Positions 1-5,821 of a DNA stretch of 6,560 bases are shown here, in pieces. The position numbers were made by a program, and so were the translations under genes. The stretch comes from Actinomycetota bacterium. GTDB taxonomy: Bacteria; Actinomycetota; Actinomycetes; S36-B12. How positions within the stretch are numbered: position 1 is the stretch's first letter; each line of letters begins with the position of its first letter. Location: assembly GCA_003506065.1 (NCBI GenBank), contig DNXA01000159.1:169-6728 (forward strand), read 5' to 3'. The notes beneath the pieces were generated by a model. It was not told the origin of the DNA, searched no databases, and saw only the letters and a program-made list of their open reading frames with translations.

Positions 1-521
1 AAGGGATTACCCAGGGTATGCGCCATCATGACCGCGCGCGTCTTGGGGCCAATGGCCTCTTCGAGCATGGCGGGGATGGCGTCATAGGTCCCGAGCTCTA
101 CATCGACGACAACGGGCTTGAGCCGGTTCTGCAGGATCGGATTGACGGTCGTGGGGAAGCCCATGGCGACGGTCAGGACCTCATCGCCCTCCTTGAGCGC
201 CCGCTTGCCGAGCTTGGGGCTGGTCAGGGCACTGAGCGCGACAAGATTCGCGCTGGATCCGGAGTTCACAAACGTCGCGCTGCGCACGCCGACGAACTTG
301 GCCAGGCTGCGCTCGAACTCCTCAGTGAATCGACCGGCGGTCAGCCACCCATCAAGGCTGGAGTCCACAAGTGCGACGAAGTCCTCAGGGTCCAGCACTT
401 TGCCCGATACGGGAACGACGGAGACACCGGGGACGAATGCATCTCGCTGCAGGGTCTCCTCTGCAAAGCCCCTCACATCCGAGAGAATTGAAGCCCTTTT
501 CGCTTGCAACGAGTCAGCCAC
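1..521 (-). CDS. rfbH: CDP-4-keto-6-deoxy-D-glucose 3-dehydrase (RfbH/DdhC-like), C-terminus outside window
   Basis: The family is a PLP/[2Fe-2S] enzyme that, with a reductase partner, removes the C3 hydroxyl of CDP-4-keto-6-deoxyglucose on the route to CDP-3,6-dideoxyhexoses (abequose, paratose, tyvelose, ascarylose). I translated 173 codons from a GTG at 521-519. The frame stays open to the left edge, so the C-terminal part, including the His that replaces the usual PLP lysine in this family, is not visible. Visible hallmarks are SVVPVSGKV at residues 34-42, [10 protein letters not shown] at 56-65, the phosphate-binding loop SGSSANL at 87-93 followed by [20 protein letters not shown] at 121-132, and AHTLGNP at 167-173. 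These follow the Salmonella RfbH pattern closely, unlike ordinary DegT/DnrJ aminotransferases. An AAGGG lies 5 nt upstream of the GTG and an in-frame stop lies at 533-531, so this start is well supported. The gene diverges from the GT6 gene. The partner genes (rfbF, rfbG and the reductase) are not in the window. Confidence 0.88.
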   Translation of the reverse strand, partial: MADSLQAKRASILSDVRGFAEETLQRDAFVPGVSVVPVSGKVLDPEDFVALVDSSLDGWLTAGRFTEEFERSLAKFVGVRSATFVNSGSSANLVALSALTSPKLGKRALKEGDEVLTVAMGFPTTVNPILQNRLKPVVVDVELGTYDAIPAMLEEAIGPKTRAVMMAHTLGNP

Positions 522-618
522 ACATGCCCTTCAGACTTGAGTTGAACCTTGGAAGGGTATCAAGTGGCCGCCTCCACCCTGCCGGTCCTGCACGCCTTGC
601 AAGGCGATTTGTGCAGGA
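522..618. other. Divergent intergenic spacer between rfbH and the GT6 gene
   Basis: This 97-bp gap separates two divergently transcribed genes and should hold promoters for both. It contains a weak candidate -10 for rfbH and the nested inverted repeat, each listed separately. I see no tRNA or convincing small coding gene. An open frame starting TTG at 549 runs on into the GT6 gene in another frame and has no recognisable protein character. Confidence 0.6.
554..562 (-). promoter_or_regulatory. Candidate extended -10 element for rfbH
   Basis: On the minus strand this reads TGATACCCT, matching the extended -10 pattern TGnTAnnnT. It would place the transcription start near 547 and leave a 5' leader of about 26 nt that contains the AAGGG ribosome site. 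No clear TTGACA-like -35 lies 16-18 bp further upstream. This rests on a motif match only. Confidence 0.22.
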
Positions 619-625
619 GTGCCGG
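581..625. repeat. Nested inverted repeat (possible operator or mRNA hairpin) at the GT6 start
   Basis: TCCTGCAC at 586-593 pairs perfectly with GTGCAGGA at 611-618. Directly inside the left arm lies a perfect 12-bp palindrome, GCCTTGCAAGGC, at 594-605, followed by GATTT. A further CCGG (582-585) can pair with CCGG (622-625) across a 3-nt bulge. The right arm ends at the base before the GTG at 619 and contains the only AGGA near it, so a folded transcript would hide that region. There is no downstream T-run, so it does not look like an intrinsic terminator. It could equally be a DNA site for a dimeric regulator between the two divergent genes. Confidence 0.5.
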
Positions 626-1449
626 GGGCGCACCCCACTACATTGACTCCCGTGATCGGCAGCGTTGGTGTGGTGTCCGTCGCCACCAATCGCTATGTCC
701 ACTACTGGATGGAGATGGCCACCTCTGCCGATGCGCTGCTGTTTCCTGAGGCCGAGCTCACCATGCATGTCTTCACCGATCAGCCCGAGCTCGTTGAGGA
801 GTTCGCCCCGCAGCTGTCACGCATTCGCGTGCATCCGATCAGGATCGACTCGCTGACCTGGCCTGCTGCCACGATGCAGAGGTTCCAGCTGATCAGCGAG
901 CACGCCGACTCCCTGACCCAGGACGTGCTCGTCCACCTGGATGCGGACATGCTTATCGTCGCCCGTACTCCCATGAACCTGGATCCCCAGACCTGGCAGG
1001 GCGGGATGGCCCTGGTGCGGCATCCGGGCTATCGGCGTCCGCCTGGCATCGCTAGGGCGAAGTTCTACCTGCGCCACCCCAGTCGGCTGGCTCGTGACCT
1101 GGCTCGGATCGCCAAGGAGGGCGGGCTTGGCACCTGGGAGCGCAATGCGGCATCGGCTGCCTACGTTCCGCGCAGCCGGCGCTCAACCTATGTGTGCGGT
1201 GCCACATGGATGGGCCGGCGGGAGGCCTTCATCGCCACCTGCGCGCTGCTTGCCGCCAACACCGCCCATGATGACGCCATCGGGCGCATCGCCCTGTGGC
1301 ATGACGAGAGCCATATGAACTGGTTTGCCGCAATGCGGGAGCGATCGCTGTTGGACAGCAGCTACTGCTTCGTCGAGGGAGCCGTCAATCTCAGCGACCT
1401 GGAGCCGCTGATCGTGGCCGTGGAGAAGAGTGATGAGCGAACGCGCTGA
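619..1449 (+). CDS. Glycosyltransferase family 6 (ABO-like alpha-1,3-Gal/GalNAc transferase)
   Basis: GT6 enzymes are retaining transferases that add Gal or GalNAc in alpha-1,3 linkage to a galactose, often one that carries alpha-1,2-fucose (A/B blood-group chemistry). Residues numbered from the GTG at 619 show the whole family pattern: VGVVSVATNRYVHYW near the N-terminus, VFTDQ, WPAATMQRF at 81-89, LDADM with a DAD motif at 108-110, RHPGY at 134-138, WERNAASAAYVP from 173, YVCGATWMG at 191-199, and WHDESHMN at 227-234. E230 corresponds to the catalytic Glu of the vertebrate enzymes (E303 in human GTA/GTB). At 276 aa with no membrane anchor it should be cytosolic, like other bacterial GT6 proteins. 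The start is uncertain. GTG 619 has AGGA abutting it with no spacer, while GTG 652 begins just before the first beta strand and would give 265 aa. The 3' end overlaps the fucosyltransferase gene by 17 nt, indicating co-expression. Family is confident; donor and acceptor are inferred. Confidence 0.87.
   Translation: MPGAHPTTLTPVIGSVGVVSVATNRYVHYWMEMATSADALLFPEAELTMHVFTDQPELVEEFAPQLSRIRVHPIRIDSLTWPAATMQRFQLISEHADSLTQDVLVHLDADMLIVARTPMNLDPQTWQGGMALVRHPGYRRPPGIARAKFYLRHPSRLARDLARIAKEGGLGTWERNAASAAYVPRSRRSTYVCGATWMGRREAFIATCALLAANTAHDDAIGRIALWHDESHMNWFAAMRERSLLDSSYCFVEGAVNLSDLEPLIVAVEKSDERTR
639..644 (+). promoter_or_regulatory. Candidate -10 for a leaderless GT6 transcript starting at GTG 652
   Basis: TACATT fits TAnnnT and ends 7 nt before the in-frame GTG at 652, the geometry typical of leaderless transcripts in high-GC Gram-positive bacteria. 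GTG 652 has no Shine-Dalgarno sequence. The motif is short and easily arises by chance, and there is no -35 at proper spacing. Confidence 0.15.
1422..1425 (+). promoter_or_regulatory. Ribosome binding site deciding the GT11 start
   Basis: GGAG lies inside the end of the GT6 gene, 7 nt before ATG 1433 and 4 nt before the adjacent GTG 1430. Spacing and codon preference both favour ATG 1433. Its position within the upstream frame implies translational coupling. Confidence 0.6.
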
Positions 1450-2338
1450 CGTGGAGCCGATCACAGCAGAGATCGTCGGCGGACTCGGCAATCAGCTGTT
1501 CATCTATGCCTGCGCCCGAGCGGTTGCCACGCGGGTGAATAGCCCCCTGCGCTTCGACGTCAGCCTCCTCGCGCAGCCGGCAGCCGGCGAGACGCCACGC
1601 CTGCTGGCCCTTGACTGGCTGATCGAGGCCGACCAGATCCTTCCTGTGACTGCGCGCACTCCCAGCAGCCGATTGATCGCCAAGCTCAAGCGCTCCCTGG
1701 CCCTGCCGGAATCCGCACAGAACTTCCGCGAGCGCGGCTTCGGCTATGACGCGCGTATCCGACAGGTCAAGGCCGGGACTCGGCTCTTCGGGTACTTCCA
1801 GTCCTGGCGCTACTTCGACGACATCGCCTCCCCTCTGCGAGCTGAGCTGCTGGCCAAGGCTCCCCGCTCTGACTGGGGCCGTGCCGAGGAGTCATTGCTG
1901 GCAGGGCTCGGCGACTGGACGGCCGTGCACATCCGCCGCGGCGACTACACCAAGCCCGTCAATGCCGATCATCACGGACTGCTGGACGCCGACTACTACG
2001 AGCGGGCCATCGAGCAGATGCGCACGCGCAATGCGAGCTCCACTCTCGTCATCTTCTCCGACGATCCCTCAGCAGCCCAGAGCCTGCTAGCGCACGTCGA
2101 TGCACGCATGCACTTCGTCGAGCCTGCGGACACCAGCCACGCGATGGAGAGCGTGCTGCTGATGTCGAAGGCATCCGCTGTCGTTATGGCGAACAGCTCA
2201 TTCAGCTGGTGGGGTGCCTGGCTTGCGGATCCGACCAGCACTCCTGCCCTTGCCCCCACGCCGTGGTTCAAGCAGGCCCTGTCGGACGCCGACATCTACT
2301 ACCCGTCGTGGAGCCTGCTGGACAGCAGATTCCGCTGA
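1433..2338 (+). CDS. Glycosyltransferase family 11, alpha-1,2-fucosyltransferase
   Basis: The family transfers fucose from GDP-fucose in alpha-1,2 linkage, usually to a terminal galactose, and inverts the anomeric configuration. The 301-aa product (from ATG 1433) has the typical length for bacterial members such as FutC, WbsJ and WbwK. It shows the N-terminal GGLGNQLF at residues 16-23, the GDP-fucose-binding HIRRGDY at 166-172 (HxRRxD motif), FSDD at 208-211, and NSSFSWWGAWL at 254-264. No signal peptide or membrane segment is seen, so it should act at the cytosolic face on a lipid-linked intermediate. It overlaps the GT6 gene by 17 nt. GT11 creates the Fuc-alpha-1,2-Gal acceptor that many GT6 enzymes need, so the two probably act in sequence. 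No GDP-fucose synthesis genes (gmd, fcl) are in the window. The exact acceptor is not known. An upstream GTG at 1430 would add one residue. Confidence 0.92.
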   Translation: MSERADVEPITAEIVGGLGNQLFIYACARAVATRVNSPLRFDVSLLAQPAAGETPRLLALDWLIEADQILPVTARTPSSRLIAKLKRSLALPESAQNFRERGFGYDARIRQVKAGTRLFGYFQSWRYFDDIASPLRAELLAKAPRSDWGRAEESLLAGLGDWTAVHIRRGDYTKPVNADHHGLLDADYYERAIEQMRTRNASSTLVIFSDDPSAAQSLLAHVDARMHFVEPADTSHAMESVLLMSKASAVVMANSSFSWWGAWLADPTSTPALAPTPWFKQALSDADIYYPSWSLLDSRFR

Positions 2339-2344
2339 GGCCTG

Positions 2345-3295
2345 TCACAGGAAGCTGTGGAAGCTGACCGAGGCGAATCGGGAGTACCCGGGATGGCGCT
2401 CCAGGTCAGTGGAGAGGTCTTCGCGGCCGGCCGGTGAGTTCGCCCACTTCGCCAGCGCAACCAACTCCGGGTGCACCGCCATGATGCCCTGCGCGTACAG
2501 CTCATAGTCAACGCAGAAGGGCGAGGCCGTCTCCATGTCGGCGTACTGCGTGGCGTACTTGGCAAGGATGCCCAGATCGCCGTCGCAGACGATCTGCAGC
2601 AGCTCACACAGGATCGAGGGCTGCCACAGCATGTGATGCGAGACGTAGGAGTTCGTCTCGGTGCCGAACAGCGGATTCACATTGCGCAGAAACACGTAAT
2701 AGGGCGCGTGGTGCTCCAGGGTCGGCATGAGGATCTGACGCCTGCCATCGAAGAACAGGCGGTCGCGTGACAGCACGGTGTCAGAATCAAGAATGAGCAC
2801 ACCAGGGGCCTCACTGGTGATCGTGTAGGCCAGGCACAGGAACTGCTGCAGCACCCAGCCATAGCGCCAGCCGAAGTGCTCGCGCAGGCGGGTGCGTGCC
2901 TGCTCGTTCAGCACGGCGTCCTCGGAGAGGACGAGAGTCTCGACAGGCAAGGCCAACTCCTGCATGAGTGCTCGGGCGTCCTCGACATCGCCCTCCGGAG
3001 TGACGAGCACGATGCGTGAGACGGGATTGCGTGAGTGCTTGATCGTCGAGCTCGCTGCGTGCACAAGGGTGGGAAAGTCCTTACGGGTAGTCACAAGCAG
3101 CACTTCGATCGACGGCGGGTCAGCAGACTCCAGCGGATCGACGGGCAGTTGCAGGCTTCGCACTCGTCGCATGATTTCCGCGCGCTGAGCCGCAGGAAGG
3201 AACCTCGCCGGCCACGACCACAGGGCTGAGGGACGCCGGTCCACACGGGAGTAGCGCAGGTACCAGCCGTCCTTGAATCCGCGAATGGGGTTCAT
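2345..3295 (-). CDS. DUF6492-like putative glycosyltransferase (GT-A style)
   Basis: This is a 316-aa soluble protein with no signal peptide or membrane segment. Residues 1-60 are basic and aromatic-rich. A nucleotide-sugar-transferase-like core follows: a beta strand IEVLLVTTRKDFP at 63-75, a second strand VSRIVLVTPEG at 92-102, YGWVLQQFLCL at 145-155, and LILDSDTVL at 167-175 with a DXD-type DSD at 170-172. Further on, SYVSHHMLW and DYELYAQ are also seen. The GWxLQQ...DSD...HHM layout recalls the DUF6492 family, whose members sit in polysaccharide loci. I assign this from memory of the pattern, without a search. The start ATG overlaps the FkbM stop codon in an ATGA arrangement and lacks a clear ribosome site, so it probably depends on translational coupling. 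It is the last gene of the minus-strand run. A role in adding a sugar to the repeat unit is inference; donor and acceptor are unknown. Confidence 0.68.
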   Translation of the reverse strand: MNPIRGFKDGWYLRYSRVDRRPSALWSWPARFLPAAQRAEIMRRVRSLQLPVDPLESADPPSIEVLLVTTRKDFPTLVHAASSTIKHSRNPVSRIVLVTPEGDVEDARALMQELALPVETLVLSEDAVLNEQARTRLREHFGWRYGWVLQQFLCLAYTITSEAPGVLILDSDTVLSRDRLFFDGRRQILMPTLEHHAPYYVFLRNVNPLFGTETNSYVSHHMLWQPSILCELLQIVCDGDLGILAKYATQYADMETASPFCVDYELYAQGIMAVHPELVALAKWANSPAGREDLSTDLERHPGYSRFASVSFHSFL

Positions 3296-4083
3296 GCGTC
3301 AGCTGAGCTGCTGGAGTCCCTGCCCGAGAGCCTGCTGTTGACATACAGCACGTCGAAACAGCCTTGGTACTTCCGGGTGGGGAACAGCGTGCGATCACTG
3401 ACAGCGATGCGCAGGTTCAAGGACAGGAACTGCCGCCAGCGGGCAAGCCGTGTTCCTGAGCCGATACTGGTGGCGACCAGTCGGAAGCCCTGCGCGCGCA
3501 CGAAGCGATCAAGGTCCTTGAATGAATTGCCACCCTTGTAGCTCGGCACGCGCTCTGCCTCAGTGACGATGTACTTGCACCGGCTCAACAAGGTTCCAAA
3601 GCCTTTGAGCGCAAGCACTTCTGCACCCTGCACATCCATCGCCAGCAGGGTTGGAGCAGCAATCCCTAGTGAGTCAAAGCGCGCCCCCTCAACAGTGACC
3701 GCGTGCTGAATGCCGGCACGACCCGAGTCGACGTCGCTGTTCTGCCGGTTGTCGAAGTTCACTTCGAACAGCGAGCTTGTGCCGGGCACGTTGTACGTCG
3801 ATGTATCCACTTGCCAGAAAGTGATTGGCTCGTTCTTATCACTGACGGCATAGGGGAGCACCGTTATGTCGCTCAAGCCGCTTGCCCGGACGTTCTCAAC
3901 CGTGGCGACGTACTGTGCGGGATCGCATTCAAAGGCAGTGACGGGGGCCTGGAATGTGGTGCCGAGGGTGATCGCGTCCAGTCCATCGCGCGAGCCGATT
4001 TCGACGATGCTGGCAATCGGACCCTGGACATGAGGGAATGCCCAGTTGTAGTTGGTGTTGCCGCGAACCTCTTGCTCCATCAT
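3292..4083 (-). CDS. FkbM-family SAM-dependent methyltransferase
   Basis: FkbM-type enzymes are class I methyltransferases that generally O-methylate sugars or small metabolites and are frequent in polysaccharide loci. In this 263-aa protein, motif I is IVEIGSRDGLDAI at residues 26-38, the acidic residue for the SAM ribose is in AFECDP at 50-55, and the family-defining LLAMDVQGAEVLALKG lies at 145-160, matching the usual KxDxEGxExxxLxG pattern with Gln for the first Glu. FDVLYVN closes the fold near the C-terminus, followed by a Ser-rich tail. Two adjacent ATG codons (4083 and 4080) are possible starts. GAGGA lies 4 nt from the first and 7 nt from the second. The gene follows the other methyltransferase after 42 bp and overlaps the DUF6492-like gene by 4 bp. 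Target hydroxyl and sugar cannot be read from sequence. Confidence 0.88.
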   Translation of the reverse strand: MMEQEVRGNTNYNWAFPHVQGPIASIVEIGSRDGLDAITLGTTFQAPVTAFECDPAQYVATVENVRASGLSDITVLPYAVSDKNEPITFWQVDTSTYNVPGTSSLFEVNFDNRQNSDVDSGRAGIQHAVTVEGARFDSLGIAAPTLLAMDVQGAEVLALKGFGTLLSRCKYIVTEAERVPSYKGGNSFKDLDRFVRAQGFRLVATSIGSGTRLARWRQFLSLNLRIAVSDRTLFPTRKYQGCFDVLYVNSRLSGRDSSSSADA

Positions 4084-4087
4084 CGAG

Positions 4088-4092
4088 TCCTC
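4088..4092 (-). promoter_or_regulatory. Ribosome binding site for the FkbM methyltransferase gene
   Basis: The minus strand reads GAGGA, 7 nt before ATG 4080 and 4 nt before ATG 4083. The spacing mildly favours the second ATG, which would shorten the protein by one residue. Confidence 0.5.
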
Positions 4093-4125
4093 ATTGTCAT
4101 TGGCGCAGTCATGCTCTGCTGATCC

Positions 4126-4863
4126 TCACTCGAATGCCAGACCCACGCTGTAGCCCTCCCAGATCACCCGGACATCAGGACGCCGGCCAAGCGCCTGCAT
4201 CACCAGCGCTCCCTTGCCGGGGAGAAATCCGTGCTGCGCAAGGAATCGCTTCGCCTGTTCCAGATGCGCAGCTGGCACGAACTCCAGGGCTGTTGGCGTG
4301 TCGTCGATCAGGAGAATGGAGCCGCTGTGCAGGAGCGGGGCGATGGCCTGGAATTCAGCCAGCCCATGCTCCATCGAGGCCTGCGGATCAGCCCAGTCCA
4401 CATCCCAGCTGTCCAGATAGCAGAGGTCCACGGTGCGCAGCGGATCCTGGGCGACGAAGGCCTGCAGGAAACTCACGCTGTCCTGCACCACCAGTTGAGT
4501 ACGTTCGCACACCTGCTTGCTCAAGCGCCTGCTCGGCGCCTCGGACAGGTCCACCGACCAGAACTCACCCCCGAATCGCTGCACATAGGCGTCCCACAGA
4601 CGCGAGGAGTCTGTGCCCCAGGCGGAAGTGCCCGTCTCGATGATGGTGAGCGGTCGCTTGTGCGCGCTGAGAAGCGCGGCTTCAAACCCTGGCCGATTGA
4701 TGTGCCCGGGCTCAGACCAGGTGGCGAAGTGCGCCTCCAGGAGCGCGGCCGCATCGGCGAAGTCCAATTCGCGGTACCGCTCGTACTCCGACTGCTCCGC
4801 ATGGGCCTTGAGTCGATCAAGGAAGCTGCGCTTGGCGATTGAGGCCCGACTGCGCAATGACAC
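4126..4863 (-). CDS. Class I SAM-dependent methyltransferase (Methyltransf_24-like)
   Basis: The 245-aa product has a basic, helical N-terminal extension of about 70 residues and then a Rossmann-type SAM domain. LTIIETGTSAWGTDS at 72-86 is motif I, FWSVDLS at 101-107 carries the ribose-binding acid, VVQDSVSFL at 125-133 is the next binding segment, and VDLCYLDSWDVDW at 145-157 is the central strand with acidic residues that often hold a metal in this group. SILLIDDTP follows at 182-190. This layout matches the Methyltransf_24 type seen in glycan loci, and the fold is clear. The start is GTG 4863, with AGGA 8 nt upstream. It lies 31 bp after the GT2 gene and 42 bp before the FkbM gene, so it is very probably in the same transcript. 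Sugar O-methylation is a reasonable guess; some relatives are annotated as cephalosporin or macrocin hydroxylase-like, so the substrate is open. Confidence 0.8.
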   Translation of the reverse strand: MSLRSRASIAKRSFLDRLKAHAEQSEYERYRELDFADAAALLEAHFATWSEPGHINRPGFEAALLSAHKRPLTIIETGTSAWGTDSSRLWDAYVQRFGGEFWSVDLSEAPSRRLSKQVCERTQLVVQDSVSFLQAFVAQDPLRTVDLCYLDSWDVDWADPQASMEHGLAEFQAIAPLLHSGSILLIDDTPTALEFVPAAHLEQAKRFLAQHGFLPGKGALVMQALGRRPDVRVIWEGYSVGLAFE

Positions 4864-4894
4864 AGAAGGAATCCTAGAGGTGAGCCAGACTGCG

Positions 4895-5821
4895 TCAGGC
4901 TCCCGTGCGCCGGGAATTGCGCATCAATCGCAGCCATGCGATGGTCAGTTCGCGACGGTAGGCCATCCCCTTGCGCGAGTTGATGCTGTGCGCGGCGGCC
5001 AGGAGCGCTCGGCTCCACACGATCATTTCCTTAGCCCCTCGACGCAGTTCATTGCGCCCATTCAGTGCTCGCACCACCTGCGCAACGGTTGCATCTGAGA
5101 TTCGTGAAGGCACAGCGGCACGCAGGCGAGCGCAAGCAATGCGGTCAACCCCTTCGCGCACAGCTTCGGCCTGCACGCGTGACAGGCCGGTGGAGGTCTG
5201 GCGATACCACTGCAGTGCCTCTGGCACATTGCCGATCTCGGCTGCGTTTGCGATGCGGGTCCACAGATCGTAGTCCTCTGGCAGCACCCGGACAGGCTCA
5301 GTGGCGTAGCCCCCTGCGGCCCGCACCACGGAAGCTCGCATCATCACCGTGCTGTGGACGAATGGCGAGTTCCAGAAGAGGCGCAGTCGAAGGCTCGCGT
5401 CGTCAGCGGGATGGCGATGCTCTCCGCTTGGCTCCCAATCCCCGTTGGGATCCTCTGTGAGAATCACAGCCCAGGTGCCCAGCAGCCCCAGTGCCGTGTT
5501 GGCATCCATGCGCAGCACTTGCTTGGCCAACCGATCTGGAAGCGCGACATCGTCCTGGTCCTGGCGGGCAATGAACTCGCCGACGGCAGCCTCCAGCCCA
5601 ACGTTGAGCGTTGCGGGGAGGCCGAGGTTGGTCTCATTCATGATCAGGCGAATGCGGGGATCACCGAATGAGCGTACGACTTCAGTGCTCTCATCCGTGG
5701 ATGCGTCATCGACAACCAGCAATTCCAGATCCGCGAAGGTCTGCCGCAGGATGGAGTCAATTGCCTGGGACAGGAACGGTGCCCCATTGAACACCGGCAG
5801 GACAACGCTGACCCTGGGCAT
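4895..5821 (-). CDS. Glycosyltransferase family 2
   Basis: This 308-aa enzyme belongs to the inverting GT-A family that builds most polysaccharide repeat units from nucleotide sugars. The N-terminal domain is canonical: VSVVLPVFNGAPFL at residues 4-17, LELLVVDDASTDES at 32-45, GEFIARQDQDD at 81-91 with the metal/nucleotide-binding acidic cluster, NSPFVHSTVMMR at 151-162, and LPEDYDLWTR at 180-189 with the presumed catalytic acidic pair. The C-terminal 110 residues are basic and helical with no clear membrane helix, so it is likely a peripheral protein at the inner face of the membrane. Its ATG overlaps the TGA of the upstream ligase/polymerase gene by one base (TGATG), with GAGGAG 8 nt before it, so the two are translationally coupled. 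The sugar specificity cannot be predicted reliably. Confidence 0.93.
   Translation of the reverse strand: MPRVSVVLPVFNGAPFLSQAIDSILRQTFADLELLVVDDASTDESTEVVRSFGDPRIRLIMNETNLGLPATLNVGLEAAVGEFIARQDQDDVALPDRLAKQVLRMDANTALGLLGTWAVILTEDPNGDWEPSGEHRHPADDASLRLRLFWNSPFVHSTVMMRASVVRAAGGYATEPVRVLPEDYDLWTRIANAAEIGNVPEALQWYRQTSTGLSRVQAEAVREGVDRIACARLRAAVPSRISDATVAQVVRALNGRNELRRGAKEMIVWSRALLAAAHSINSRKGMAYRRELTIAWLRLMRNSRRTGA

Noticed and set aside
18..491. Plus-strand open frame of 157 codons over the rfbH region
   Set aside because: It lies opposite the RfbH frame, which carries conserved family motifs, and its own translation shows no recognisable domain.
549..749. Plus-strand frame starting TTG 549 just upstream of the GT6 gene
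   Set aside because: It runs into the GT6 gene in another frame, resembles no protein family, and its start has no ribosome site.
2341..2351. CCTGTCACAGG inverted repeat at the convergent gene junction as a terminator
   Set aside because: The arms are 5 bp with a single-base centre, too tight for a hairpin, and no T-run follows on either strand.
4038..4643. Plus-strand frame of about 200 codons (and another at 4231-4842) opposite the methyltransferase gene
   Set aside because: Both are antisense to a frame with clear SAM-binding motifs; the Pro/Ser/Arg-rich composition is typical of high-GC shadow frames.
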